Below are positions 1 to 6,918 of a stretch of DNA of 6,918 nt, piece after piece. The stretch is from NCBI GenBank assembly GCA_002413385.1, contig DHWW01000122.1:2567-9484 (forward strand), written 5' to 3'. A program made the position numbers and the translations under genes. This DNA is from Granulicella sp. UBA5172 (lineage in GTDB: Bacteria; Acidobacteriota; Terriglobia; Terriglobales; Acidobacteriaceae). Positions within the stretch are counted from its first letter, which is position 1. Every line of letters starts with the position of its first letter. The notes beneath the pieces are model-generated. The model did not search any database, was not told where the DNA came from, and saw only the letters and a list, made by a program, of their open reading frames with translations.

Positions 1-2639
1 GCAGCCGAGGGGTGAGGCACGGTCAGACTGCTGCCGGTATAGCCATCAGGAACGGCCACGGGGGAAGCGAAGCTGGGGTCGTTGGAGACGTCCTGGAGCA
101 GGAAGAAGCTGCTGCCCGTGACGGTGCAGGGTTGCGTGGGATCGGGGCTGCATTGGAGCTGCGAGAAAGTTGGTAAGCGGACGAGGGTCGCCAGCGGCAG
201 CCAGTCGCTGGCGGGGGAGTTGACGTCGTCCTCGGCAATTGTGGATGTCTCCGAGGTGGGGGCTGGCACGGTCTGGACCGTTGATTGAGACTCTGCGTGT
301 CGACCGTCGCGGCGGCGGTCGACGATTGGGTAGATCGCGCGCATGCGAAGGGCTCCGAAGGCGCTGGGGCCAAAGGAGCGCAGTGGGTCGAGCGTTGCAA
401 CCACGGTGTGGGGATCCTGCAGGAGCAGGCCGCCGGAGGGGGCGAGGGTGAGGACCGTCCGGAGGGTTCCGTCGAGGGTCTCGATCTCGATCTCGCCATT
501 GCGCGGAAAGGGGGTCGGGCTCTTGAGGGTGAAGGTGAGGAGCGAGGAGAGGGGCAGGTCGTCCGGGTTGGAAAGAATGATGTCCGAAGCAGCACCGGGA
601 AGGGCTGACTTGCGCAGCAGCGTGATGGTGGGACGTGGTGCCGAGACCGTGACGGGCAAGGTGAGGGAGCGGCCGTCGCGGAGGAGGATGTCGGCAGTGA
701 GGCGGTCGTTGGCATGGGTTGCCGGTGAAGGGGTGTTGTGCGGGAGAGCAAAGTGCAGCGTCGCGGGGAGCGATGCGTCGGTGGCGAGAACGTCGTCCGT
801 GGATTCCGGGGCGGGGGAGAAGACGAGGTCGCCGAGTTTGAGCTTGTCGATCTCGCCAAGCCGCGTTCCGCTGAGCATCAGGGTCTTGTCGCCGGCGTGG
901 AGTTCGATGGCGGTGACCTTGGCTGGCTCGGAGAAGGTGCGGGCAGCGACGTCGTTGGCTTTGGGCTGGTCGTATTGCTGGATGGAGAGGTGAAGGTCGC
1001 CGGGCGTGACGTCATGCTCGAGCGGAAGCGTGAGGGCGATCAGGTTGGGATCATCGGCCTTGGGTTCCGGCTTGAACGGAATGGTGAGCTCACCGGTATA
1101 CCCGTTGGGATGCGCGCTGATGGTATGGACGCAGGCAGAGCCGGTGGAGGTAAGCAATAGCTGCGCGGTGTGCCCGGCGATGAGTCCGAAGGTAGGACTT
1201 TTGGAATCATCGCCGGCGTTGCTGGTGGGTGGGACGATGGTCCAGCCGGAGCCGGGCAGCTGCTGGAGGTGGACGGTTGGGCCGGTGAAGTCGTCGAAAC
1301 CCCAGCGTCCCCGAATGGTTCCGCTGAGCAGGATCGGCTTCGGCTGCGGCTTGGCAACAGGAGCTTTGTGGATAGCCATCGCGGGATTGGCGAAGGGGTT
1401 GGGCTCGGGCGGTCCAGAGGAGCCGGAGGTCAGCAAGGTGGGGTCGTGAAGCAGAAGACGGTGCTGCTCTTCCTTCTGGAGGACAAGGCCACCGAGATAA
1501 GGGTCTGGGGTGAGGGGAATATCCGCCTCAGCGGGTGCGCCAGGAGGCGTGTTCAGGTGCAGGACGAGGTCATGGGCGAAGTCGGTTGAAAACACCAGCG
1601 GAGCTCCTTCGATCGGCAGGACGACGGAGGGCTTGATGAGACAGGTGACCTCGTTGGGGTCGGCGGGGCGCAGCGGCGGCGGCGTGGCGGTCTTCACAGC
1701 GGGCAGAGCGATGACCAGCACGGACTTTGGATTGTGGAACGAGGGCGGCGTGTTGAGCCGCAGATTCATGGCGTCGCCCTGCGGAAAGCTGATGGCGGGG
1801 ATGTACTGATATTGGGCAGAGTGAAGCTTGCCCATGATGCGGACGAGGTCGACGATGGCACCAACGTAGGCGGAGTAGGCTCCTCCACCGGCGGCGCTGG
1901 TGTAACTTGCCTGCGCAATGAGATCCGACGTGGGTCCATTGAGTGCGTCCGTCATGTTCTGGCCGTGGCCGTCGTCGAGTACGATCTGTGAGCCGCTCTG
2001 CGTGAGGCAGGTGAACTGGGTGTCGACGGGCTGCTTGAAGCAATCGCTGTTGGGTTTGAGGTCAAGAGTGCGGGCCAGAAGATCGGAGTGCGTCAGGAGC
2101 TTGGCGGCATCCGAGGGAGGAACGCGGCGGATGGAGGCAACGTACTTCTCGATGCGAGCTTCCTCGAAGCCGGCCTCGAGGAGGTCCTGCGAGGCGCGGA
2201 CGAAGGCTCCGGGACGGCCCTGGACAGCCGAGCGGAGGGTGGAGAAGTCGCCGCCCGTCTCCGGAGCCAGGAAGAGGACTGCCTGCTGGGCGTCAGCCGG
2301 GACGGTGATGAAGGTTCCTTCTTCACGAACCTTGGAGTCCCAGGTCTCAATCCGGTAGAACCAGTTTTCGGGCGGGGGATTGGTGTTGCCTCGCAGGAAG
2401 ACGCAAATCAGAAGATATTTGACGGATTGGGTGGACGGTAGATCCGGGTGAATCCAGAGCTTGTCCCCCGGCTCAAGGTTGGGGACGGTGGCGATGGGGA
2501 GCGTCTGGCCGTCGCGCGTGACGCGAACGTCAATCTTGGGGCCGATTAGGTCGAAGCGTGCGCCCACCGCGTAACTGAGCTGGCAGAAGCACAACAAAAA
2601 AAAGAGAGGTAGCAGCAACAATCGGGCGCGCTTATCCAT
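1..2639 (-). CDS. Large secreted protein of unknown function (3' end outside window)
   Basis: I do not recognise a named family. The frame is open from the ATG at 2639 to the left edge, giving 879 codons with no stop, so the C-terminus is missing. Residues 1-24 look like a type I signal peptide: MDKR, a leucine/phenylalanine-rich core, then SYA before a likely cut at 24/25. There is no convincing lipobox despite Cys17 and Cys19. Residues 30-125 are beta-rich, with a motif LEPGDKLWIHPDLP at 56-69. A helical stretch covers about 145-195. Proline-rich linkers lie near 316-328 and 406-435. Residues 572-610 contain a motif (LHAGDKTLMLSGTRLGEI, 580-597) that resembles IPT/TIG-like or other beta-sandwich repeats, but this is only inference. 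Cysteines at 200, 211, 333, 503, 830 and 837 could form disulfides after export. No transmembrane segment follows the signal peptide, so it is not the missing permease. No clear Shine-Dalgarno precedes the ATG; the signal peptide supports this start. It lies 160 bases downstream of the ATPase gene on the same strand. Confidence 0.85.
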   Translation of the reverse strand, partial: MDKRARLLLLPLFFLLCFCQLSYAVGARFDLIGPKIDVRVTRDGQTLPIATVPNLEPGDKLWIHPDLPSTQSVKYLLICVFLRGNTNPPPENWFYRIETWDSKVREEGTFITVPADAQQAVLFLAPETGGDFSTLRSAVQGRPGAFVRASQDLLEAGFEEARIEKYVASIRRVPPSDAAKLLTHSDLLARTLDLKPNSDCFKQPVDTQFTCLTQSGSQIVLDDGHGQNMTDALNGPTSDLIAQASYTSAAGGGAYSAYVGAIVDLVRIMGKLHSAQYQYIPAISFPQGDAMNLRLNTPPSFHNPKSVLVIALPAVKTATPPPLRPADPNEVTCLIKPSVVLPIEGAPLVFSTDFAHDLVLHLNTPPGAPAEADIPLTPDPYLGGLVLQKEEQHRLLLHDPTLLTSGSSGPPEPNPFANPAMAIHKAPVAKPQPKPILLSGTIRGRWGFDDFTGPTVHLQQLPGSGWTIVPPTSNAGDDSKSPTFGLIAGHTAQLLLTSTGSACVHTISAHPNGYTGELTIPFKPEPKADDPNLIALTLPLEHDVTPGDLHLSIQQYDQPKANDVAARTFSEPAKVTAIELHAGDKTLMLSGTRLGEIDKLKLGDLVFSPAPESTDDVLATDASLPATLHFALPHNTPSPATHANDRLTADILLRDGRSLTLPVTVSAPRPTITLLRKSALPGAASDIILSNPDDLPLSSLLTFTLKSPTPFPRNGEIEIETLDGTLRTVLTLAPSGGLLLQDPHTVVATLDPLRSFGPSAFGALRMRAIYPIVDRRRDGRHAESQSTVQTVPAPTSETSTIAEDDVNSPASDWLPLATLVRLPTFSQLQCSPDPTQPCTVTGSSFFLLQDVSNDPSFASPVAVPDGYTGSSLTVPHPSA

Positions 2640-2748
2640 ACTGCTAGTTTAGATGCGCGCATGCCACGGTGGTGAGCAGGGAAGAAATTGAGGGCTGCTT
2701 AGTGCGATACGTGGAGGAGGCAATTTATTCATTGCAAAGGGCGAACAC

Positions 2749-2785
2749 GCGCAAAGCCTGACTCCTGAGGAGGCAGGCTTTGCGC
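2749..2785 (-). terminator. Near-perfect 37-base hairpin after the ABC ATPase gene
   Basis: Arms at 2749-2760 and 2774-2785 are perfect 12-base reverse complements (GCGCAAAGCCTG and its complement). Inside them 2762-2765 pairs with 2769-2772 around a three-base loop, with one A/G mismatch between the two stems, giving 16 pairs about a single centre. It begins 14 bases past the ATPase stop codon on the minus strand. Position and stability suit a transcript end or a 3'-end stabiliser. There is no run of T after the stem on either strand, so it is not a classical intrinsic terminator. It could attenuate read-through into the secreted-protein gene. Confidence 0.45.
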
Positions 2786-2799
2786 AAGGGACGATTGAT

Positions 2800-3582
2800 C
2801 TAAACGTGCTGGGTGTGGCGCACGCGGGCGCTGGGGCCGTCGGACTCGACCGACCCATCGCGGATCGAGATGATGCGGTGGGCGTAATCGGCGATGTCGG
2901 GTTCGTGCGTGACGAGGATAATGGTGTTGCCCTCGTCGTGGAGCCTGTCGAAGAGCGCCATAATCTCGACCGAGGTCTTGGAGTCAAGGTTGCCGGTCGG
3001 TTCGTCGGCAAGGATGATGGAGGGCTTGTTCACCAGTGCGCGGGCAATCGCGACGCGCTGGCGCTGGCCGCCGGAGAGTTCGTTGGGCTTGTGGTTCATG
3101 CGGTCGCCGAGGTTCACTGATTGCAGGACAAACTTGGCGCGCTCAATCCGTTCAGCGGAGGGAGTTCCGTTGTAGATCAGTGGCAGCTCGACATTATGCA
3201 GAGCCGTCGCGCGGGCGAGCAGGTTGAAGGTCTGGAAGACGAAGCCGATCTCCTTGTTGCGGATGCGCGCGAGTTCGTCGTCGTTCAACTGGGAGACATC
3301 GTGCTCGTTGAGCCAGTAGCGTCCCTCGGAGGGGCTGTCCAGGCAGCCAATGAGGTTCATCAGCGTGGACTTGCCCGAACCGGACGGCCCCATGATGGCG
3401 ACGTACTCGTTATGACGGATGCGAATGTCGACTCCGCGCAAGGCGTGCACTTGCTGATCACCCATCTCGTAGGTCTTCCACAGATTGTCGGTGACGATGA
3501 CGTCGCCTGGGTGCGGTCCGTCGGCGTTGGCGCCGATGCGGTCCTGCGCCGGGGAGATGACTTCGGAGGTGTTGATGGTCAT
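2800..3582 (-). CDS. ABC transporter ATP-binding protein, MacB/LolD type
   Basis: This 260-residue protein is the cytoplasmic ATPase of an ABC exporter of the MacB/LolD/FtsE class, which couples ATP hydrolysis to movement of substrates or lipoproteins across the envelope. All key motifs are present: Walker [10 protein letters not shown] (65-73), Q-loop Gln117 in FVFQTFN, signature LSGGQRQR (169-176), Walker B IILADEP (189-195), D-loop NLDS (198-201) and the switch His226 in [23 protein letters not shown] and [11 protein letters not shown] are characteristic of the MacB/LolD branch. The first 28 or so residues form an unusual hydrophilic extension before the core begins at [14 protein letters not shown]. 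The ATG at 3582 is supported by GGAGA five bases upstream; the next methionine (Met40) would cut into the core. It lies 35 bases after the adaptor gene and is almost certainly co-transcribed with it. It has no fused permease, unlike enterobacterial MacB. The transported substrate cannot be predicted. Confidence 0.95.
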   Translation of the reverse strand: MTINTSEVISPAQDRIGANADGPHPGDVIVTDNLWKTYEMGDQQVHALRGVDIRIRHNEYVAIMGPSGSGKSTLMNLIGCLDSPSEGRYWLNEHDVSQLNDDELARIRNKEIGFVFQTFNLLARATALHNVELPLIYNGTPSAERIERAKFVLQSVNLGDRMNHKPNELSGGQRQRVAIARALVNKPSIILADEPTGNLDSKTSVEIMALFDRLHDEGNTIILVTHEPDIADYAHRIISIRDGSVESDGPSARVRHTQHV

Positions 3583-3587
3583 AAGGG

Positions 3588-3592
3588 TCTCC
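3588..3592 (-). promoter_or_regulatory. Ribosome binding site of the ABC ATPase gene
   Basis: On the minus strand the sequence reads GGAGA, then five bases, then the ATG at 3582. This good Shine-Dalgarno lies in the 35-base gap after the adaptor stop codon. It fixes the ATPase start and supports independent translation initiation within a shared transcript. Confidence 0.7.
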
Positions 3593-3617
3593 GGGAAATC
3601 GGTTGAAGACGTTGCGA

Positions 3618-5015
3618 TTAGTTGGAACTGTCGTCAGAGGCGGTTGGCACGACGACAGAGTTGTCGCGTTTGACCGCGATTCCGCTCTTGAGCGTGCGCA
3701 GGATTTTGTAGTGGCCGGTGACGATCTCGTCGCCAGCTTTGAGGCCAGACAGCACCTCGATGTCGGTGGTGCCGGTGATGCCGGTGGCGACGGGAACGAA
3801 GCGGACACGGAGGCGGCCCTTGTCGTCGGCGAGCAGATAGACGCCCTGGACGAGGGAGGACTGTTTGGCCGGGACGGCCCGGGTCGTGGAGGAGACCTTG
3901 CCGCGATCCTTGAAGAGCTTATCTTCGGCGGCCAGATCTCGCTCCACCAGCGCCTGGATGGGAATGGTCAGAGCGTTCGGCTTGTGAGCGGTTGTGATCT
4001 TGGCCGTGCATGAAAGGCCTGGCCGGAGATCCACCTTGGTTGGGTCGAGGGTGACGACGACCTTGAAGTCCTTGGCCTCTTCGGTGCCGGTGGTGGACTG
4101 CGACGTCGCAACACCGGTCGTGCGGAGCAGGGCCTGATCGCCGACTTCAGTGACCTTGCCGGTGAAGATCTGGCCGGGGAAGGCATCGACGGTCACGTTG
4201 GCACTCTGGCCAAGTTGCACGTTGACGATGTCCGTCTCGTCGACCTTGACCTCAGCCGTAATCACGGACATGTCAGCCAGGGTCATCAACGTCGAGCCTT
4301 CGGCGTTCTGGATGCCGAGGACGACCGTTTCACCCTCGCGGACCGGGACATTGGTCACCAGGCCGTCAAAGGGGGCAATGCTCCGCGTGAGGCTCAGCGA
4401 GTAGTCGTTGCCGCGCAGGGTGGCGACTCCCTGCGCCACCTGGCTGCGAGCGGATGCCGTCTGCGCCTTGGCCTGGAGGACGGCAGCCTTGCGCTGGGCA
4501 AGGGTCGCGATATCGACATCGTAGAGTGCCTTCTTGGCGTCGAAATCCTGCTTGGCAATGAGTTTATCTGCGTACAAAGCCTGGGCTCGCTGGTAGTCGA
4601 ACTTCTTCTGCTCGAGGTCGGCTTCGGCCTGAGCCACATTGGCTTCGGCGGTCTTCTCGGCGGCGATGTACGACTCGACATTGGTGCGCGAAGAGGCGAT
4701 GATGGCCTGCTGCGCGGCGACAGCGCTGGCCGGTTGCGCGCTCTCGACCGTCGCGAGCAACTGGCCGGCCTTCACGTGGTCACCCTCTTTGACATACAGG
4801 TGGGTGATGCGGCCGAAGGACGTGGCACCGACGTTGACGTAGGTCTTGGGCTTGATCTGTCCAGTGCCGCTCACCGTCGAGACGAGATCCTGGTCGATAG
4901 CCTTGGCTGTGGTCACGGCCGGAACATTCGAACGGCTGTGAATGACCGTCCCCGCAACAACCCCTGCGATGACAAGCACAATGAGTACGATCAGCAGAAT
5001 CTTCTTACCGGTCAT
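3618..5015 (-). CDS. Periplasmic adaptor subunit of an efflux/ABC export system (HlyD/MacA family)
   Basis: This 465-residue protein is a membrane-anchored adaptor that would link an inner-membrane exporter to the periplasm or an outer-membrane channel. Residues 5-25 form one hydrophobic anchor after a short basic start (MTGKK). The first lipoyl half-motif is at about 67-90 ([20 protein letters not shown]). An alanine/glutamine-rich coiled-coil hairpin spans about 95-200, and the second lipoyl half is at about 214-233 ([18 protein letters not shown]). A beta-barrel follows (about 245-345, with [19 protein letters not shown]) and then a membrane-proximal domain (about 345-450). A charged linker at about 357-388 interrupts the membrane-proximal region and seems longer than in compact MacA proteins. 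Length and domain order fit the family. The ATG at 5015 is chosen because the anchor follows at once; upstream there is only a weak purine-rich site (AAGAGAAAG). It is the first gene of the pair with the ABC ATPase, which favours a MacA-like rather than an RND role. Confidence 0.93.
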   Translation of the reverse strand: MTGKKILLIVLIVLVIAGVVAGTVIHSRSNVPAVTTAKAIDQDLVSTVSGTGQIKPKTYVNVGATSFGRITHLYVKEGDHVKAGQLLATVESAQPASAVAAQQAIIASSRTNVESYIAAEKTAEANVAQAEADLEQKKFDYQRAQALYADKLIAKQDFDAKKALYDVDIATLAQRKAAVLQAKAQTASARSQVAQGVATLRGNDYSLSLTRSIAPFDGLVTNVPVREGETVVLGIQNAEGSTLMTLADMSVITAEVKVDETDIVNVQLGQSANVTVDAFPGQIFTGKVTEVGDQALLRTTGVATSQSTTGTEEAKDFKVVVTLDPTKVDLRPGLSCTAKITTAHKPNALTIPIQALVERDLAAEDKLFKDRGKVSSTTRAVPAKQSSLVQGVYLLADDKGRLRVRFVPVATGITGTTDIEVLSGLKAGDEIVTGHYKILRTLKSGIAVKRDNSVVVPTASDDSSN

Positions 5016-5088
5016 GGACGCTTTCTCTTGCGACGTGTTTTCTGGAGCCGGGGCGCACGTTCGCCGTGAAGTTCATTACTGACGTATA

Positions 5089-5150
5089 CGCAGGATTTCA
5101 CGCTTTGGTTCCATTGAATTCGTAAATGGAAGATTTGACGTGATCCTGCG
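5089..5150. repeat. Nested inverted repeat in the divergent intergenic region
   Basis: The outer arms are 5089-5102 and 5139-5150: CGCAGGAT pairs with ATCCTGCG and CACG with CGTG, with two extra T bases bulged in the left arm. Inside, TTCCATT (5109-5115) pairs with AATGGAA (5125-5131) around a nine-base loop. The element lies 74 bases upstream of the adaptor start, and about 84 bases before the candidate promoter of the GWxTD gene. It could fold in the adaptor leader RNA, or serve as a protein-binding site between the divergent genes. No function is demonstrated. Confidence 0.45.
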
Positions 5151-5322
5151 AGACGAATATGTAGCTCGATCCCGGCATCTGTGCAGGGATTGAAGTCGAT
5201 GGCTTGATGATACCAGTGGGCTGCCAGCGCGGCTTGTGCGCAGGGTCATCGGGAGCTAGAATGGGGAGGTCTATGTAACAGGAGTATGGCCCCCTCATGA
5301 AAACCCCGCAGGTACGCTTCAT
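5098..5322 (-). CDS. Weak 74-codon open frame, possible small gene or gene remnant
   Basis: A minus-strand frame opens at an ATG at 5322 and ends at a TGA at 5098. It covers most of the gap upstream of the adaptor gene and overlaps the first 26 bases of the GWxTD gene. I recognise no family. There is no clear signal peptide, membrane segment or ribosome binding site. The C-terminal half (for example GSSYIFVSQDHVKSSIYEF) reads more like real protein than a random shadow, and codon third positions are moderately GC-rich. It overlaps the candidate promoter for the opposite gene, which argues against it. Chance frame and decayed 3' end of a former gene are both possible. Confidence 0.15.
   Translation of the reverse strand: MKRTCGVFMRGPYSCYIDLPILAPDDPAHKPRWQPTGIIKPSTSIPAQMPGSSYIFVSQDHVKSSIYEFNGTKA
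5234..5262 (+). promoter_or_regulatory. Candidate sigma-70 promoter for the GWxTD gene
   Basis: TTGTGC at 5234-5239 and TAGAAT at 5257-5262 are separated by exactly 17 bases. The -10 box matches the consensus at five of six positions; the -35 box keeps only the TTG. Transcription would begin near 5269, giving a short leader of about 28 bases that contains the AGGAG ribosome binding site. The assignment rests on motif and spacing only. Confidence 0.45.
5280..5284 (+). promoter_or_regulatory. Shine-Dalgarno AGGAG before the GWxTD start
   Basis: AGGAG lies 12 bases before the ATG at 5297, longer than usual spacing. A nearer ATG at 5286 opens a four-codon frame (Met-Ala-Pro-Ser-stop) whose TGA overlaps the real start as ATGA. 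An in-frame TAA at 5276-5278 excludes any start further upstream, and the signal peptide supports 5297. Confidence 0.55.
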
Positions 5323-6918
5323 CGTTTCCGGTATAGCTCTTCTAACGCTCCTGAGCGCAGGCGCATTCGCGTTTGCTCAGACGGCACCGGCCAACGATTC
5401 AACGGCCCAAACGGTCCAGGATAATGGAGGCGTCACCAAGACTCCGCCGGTCGAAGAAAAGCCGGACCCGTTGAAGCGCCGCCTGAGCGACCACCAGGAG
5501 CGGGAACGCCGCAAGGCGACCGTCGCCGAGTTGAAGGGTTCGTACAAAAAGTGGCTGGATGAGGATGTTCGGTGGATTATCACCGACCAGGAGACCAAGA
5601 CCTTCAAGAGTCTCTCCAATGACGAAGAGCGCGATTCTTTTATCGAGCAGTTCTGGTTGCGTCGCAACCCGAATCCGGACTCCAATGACAACGAGTATCG
5701 CGATGAGTATTACGCTCGCATCGCGTATGCCAACGAGCACTTCGCCGCGGGTAAGCCGGGCTGGATGACCGATCGCGGGCATATCTATATCGCCTACGGA
5801 AAGGCCGACAGTATTGACTCCCACCCTTCAGGCGGAAGCTATGATCGCCCGATGGACGAGGGAGGCGGCCAGACGTCCACATTCCCATTCGAAGTCTGGC
5901 ACTACAGGTACCTCGCAGCGGTTGGTGACAACATCGACATCGAGTTTGTCGATACCTGCATGTGCGGCGACTACCACGCGACCATGGACCGCTCCGAGAA
6001 AGATGCCCTGAAGCACGTTCCTGGCGCCGGCCTGACACAGTATGAAGAAATGGGTCAGGCCAAGAAGGCTGATCGTTTCGCGGGTGGCGGCATGGAACAG
6101 CTCGGCTCCGGTCCGATGGCTTCCTCGCAGCAGAGCAAGCAGTTCGACAGGTTGGATCAGTTCGCCAAGTTGTTTGCACCGCCGCCGGTCAAGTTTGCCG
6201 ATCTGGATAACTTTCTGACGACATCGAAGGTGCTGACCGGACCTCCGTTCCTCTTCGATGTTCGAACGGATTATGTGAAGTTGACCAACGAGACGGTGAT
6301 GGTGCCGGTGACTCTCCAGATCCGCAACGGGGACATTACCTACAGCACCAAGGAAGGTGACTCGACCGGCACGGTAAATATCCTTGGGCGAGTCAGCAAC
6401 ATTAATCACCACATCGTCTACACCTTTGAAGATACGGTGAAGGTGGAGACACCCACCGACCTGCTACAGCGCACGAAGAATAATATGTCGGTGTATTGGA
6501 ATGCGATTCCATTGCCGCCGGGACGCTACAAACTGGAGATTGCGATCAAGGACGTCAACAATTCCGATCACATGGGTACGTGGAGACGAAGTATCGACGT
6601 ACCGAAGTTCGACGACGACCGGCTGTCGTCCTCGTCGCTGATTCTGGCGGGAGAGATGGAGCGGGTGCCGTCGAAGGATGTGGGGGCGGGCAGCTTCGTC
6701 ATTGGGAATACGAAGGTCATTCCAAGGGTTCCAGCGACGATTTCGACTCCTGTAACCTTCCATCGGGCTCAGAACCTCAATTTCTGGATGCAGGTTTATA
6801 ATCTGGGCATTGGGCAAAACAAGCAAAACGATGCGACGATCGAGTATCAGGTGCTCGATCTGGCAACGAACAAGCAGATTCTGGACTCACAGGAGTTGGC
6901 ATCGAAGTTGAATCCCCA
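5297..6918 (+). CDS. Secreted GWxTD-domain protein (3' end outside window)
   Basis: 540 codons are visible with no stop before the right edge, so the C-terminus is missing. Residues 1-27 form a type I signal peptide (basic MKTPQVR, hydrophobic core, AFA before a likely cut at 27/28). A low-complexity linker and a charged segment (KRRLSDHQERERRK, 60-73) follow. The GWxTD domain occupies roughly 80-225, with the conserved run-in LSNDEERDSFIEQFWLRRNP (106-125) and the naming motif GWMTDRGHIYIAYG at 155-168. The domain's biochemical role is unknown; such proteins are exported and are common in Acidobacteriota and Bacteroidota. After it come a CMCG motif (221-224), a Gly/Met/Gln-rich linker (about 260-285) and beta-rich segments from about 315 on (for example MVPVTLQIRNGDITYS), suggesting one or more beta-sandwich domains. 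The gene is transcribed away from the exporter genes from its own probable promoter. The family call is firm; any function beyond export is not. Confidence 0.9.
   Translation, partial: MKTPQVRFIVSGIALLTLLSAGAFAFAQTAPANDSTAQTVQDNGGVTKTPPVEEKPDPLKRRLSDHQERERRKATVAELKGSYKKWLDEDVRWIITDQETKTFKSLSNDEERDSFIEQFWLRRNPNPDSNDNEYRDEYYARIAYANEHFAAGKPGWMTDRGHIYIAYGKADSIDSHPSGGSYDRPMDEGGGQTSTFPFEVWHYRYLAAVGDNIDIEFVDTCMCGDYHATMDRSEKDALKHVPGAGLTQYEEMGQAKKADRFAGGGMEQLGSGPMASSQQSKQFDRLDQFAKLFAPPPVKFADLDNFLTTSKVLTGPPFLFDVRTDYVKLTNETVMVPVTLQIRNGDITYSTKEGDSTGTVNILGRVSNINHHIVYTFEDTVKVETPTDLLQRTKNNMSVYWNAIPLPPGRYKLEIAIKDVNNSDHMGTWRRSIDVPKFDDDRLSSSSLILAGEMERVPSKDVGAGSFVIGNTKVIPRVPATISTPVTFHRAQNLNFWMQVYNLGIGQNKQNDATIEYQVLDLATNKQILDSQELASKLNP

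Noticed and set aside
299..323. Perfect 8-base inverted repeat with a nine-base spacer inside the secreted-protein gene
   Set aside because: It lies within arginine/aspartate codons (VDRRRDGRH) in a GC-rich stretch, and the reading frame explains the sequence without a separate function.
23..859. Long 278-codon minus-strand frame rich in Ser, Pro and Arg, at first suggesting a frameshift near 730 in the secreted-protein gene
   Set aside because: It is a shifted frame of the same gene. The frame set by the ATG at 2639 stays open and gives normal protein across this region (for example ILLRDGRSLTLPVTVSAPRP at 651-670), so there is no frameshift.
82..2441. Many overlapping plus-strand open frames of 68 to 216 codons
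   Set aside because: They are antisense shadows of the long minus-strand gene, with Gly/Arg/Val-rich low-complexity translations typical of GC-rich reverse frames.
2653..2662. Ten-base palindrome ATGCGCGCAT just upstream of the secreted-protein start
   Set aside because: It could be an operator, but a single short GC-alternating palindrome is too weak to call without a second copy or conservation.
2720..2735. Small hairpin GCAAT/ATTGC with a six-base loop after the ATPase gene
   Set aside because: Only five pairs, mostly A-T, and no following T-run; not convincing as a terminator beside the much stronger hairpin at 2749-2785.
4215..5069. 284-codon plus-strand frame antisense to the adaptor gene
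   Set aside because: The opposite strand encodes a complete adaptor with all family domains; this frame has no recognisable domain and arises from codon bias on the other strand.
5399..6412. Minus-strand frames of 104 to 194 codons opposite the GWxTD gene
   Set aside because: The plus-strand frame carries a signal peptide and the GWxTD motif; the opposite frames show no protein-family features.

Overview
The window looks like chromosomal DNA from a moderately GC-rich soil bacterium, most likely Acidobacteriota of the Terriglobales type (Granulicella, Terriglobus or Edaphobacter relatives). This rests on a secreted GWxTD-domain protein in a style common in that group, on a MacA/MacB-like export pair, and on a long secreted protein of a kind I associate with acidobacterial genomes. 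The assignment is inferred from protein character and was not tested by a search. No tRNA, rRNA, CRISPR array, insertion sequence or phage gene was seen.

Layout. Three genes run leftward on the minus strand. In transcription order they are a membrane-anchored periplasmic adaptor of the HlyD/MacA type (5015 to 3618), a MacB/LolD-type ABC ATPase (3582 to 2800), and a very long secreted protein of unknown function that starts at 2639 and runs off the left edge (879 codons visible, no stop). Adaptor and ATPase are 35 bases apart and almost certainly form one operon. A 37-base, nearly perfect hairpin follows the ATPase stop, so the secreted protein may be separately expressed or only partly coupled. 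On the plus strand a secreted GWxTD-domain protein starts at 5297 and runs off the right edge (540 codons visible).

The 281 bases between the divergent adaptor and GWxTD genes hold a plausible sigma-70 promoter for the GWxTD gene, a nested inverted repeat, and a weak 74-codon open frame on the minus strand.

Functionally, the adaptor and ATPase would be two parts of an envelope ABC exporter of the MacAB or LolCDE class. The FtsX/MacB-type permease such an ATPase needs is not in the window. The gene in the place where a permease often sits instead encodes a secreted, apparently beta-rich protein. Whether that protein is cargo, a pump partner or simply a neighbour cannot be decided here. I found no clearly new defence, mobile or biosynthetic system; the best leads are the missing permease, the unclassified secreted protein and the two intergenic foldback structures.
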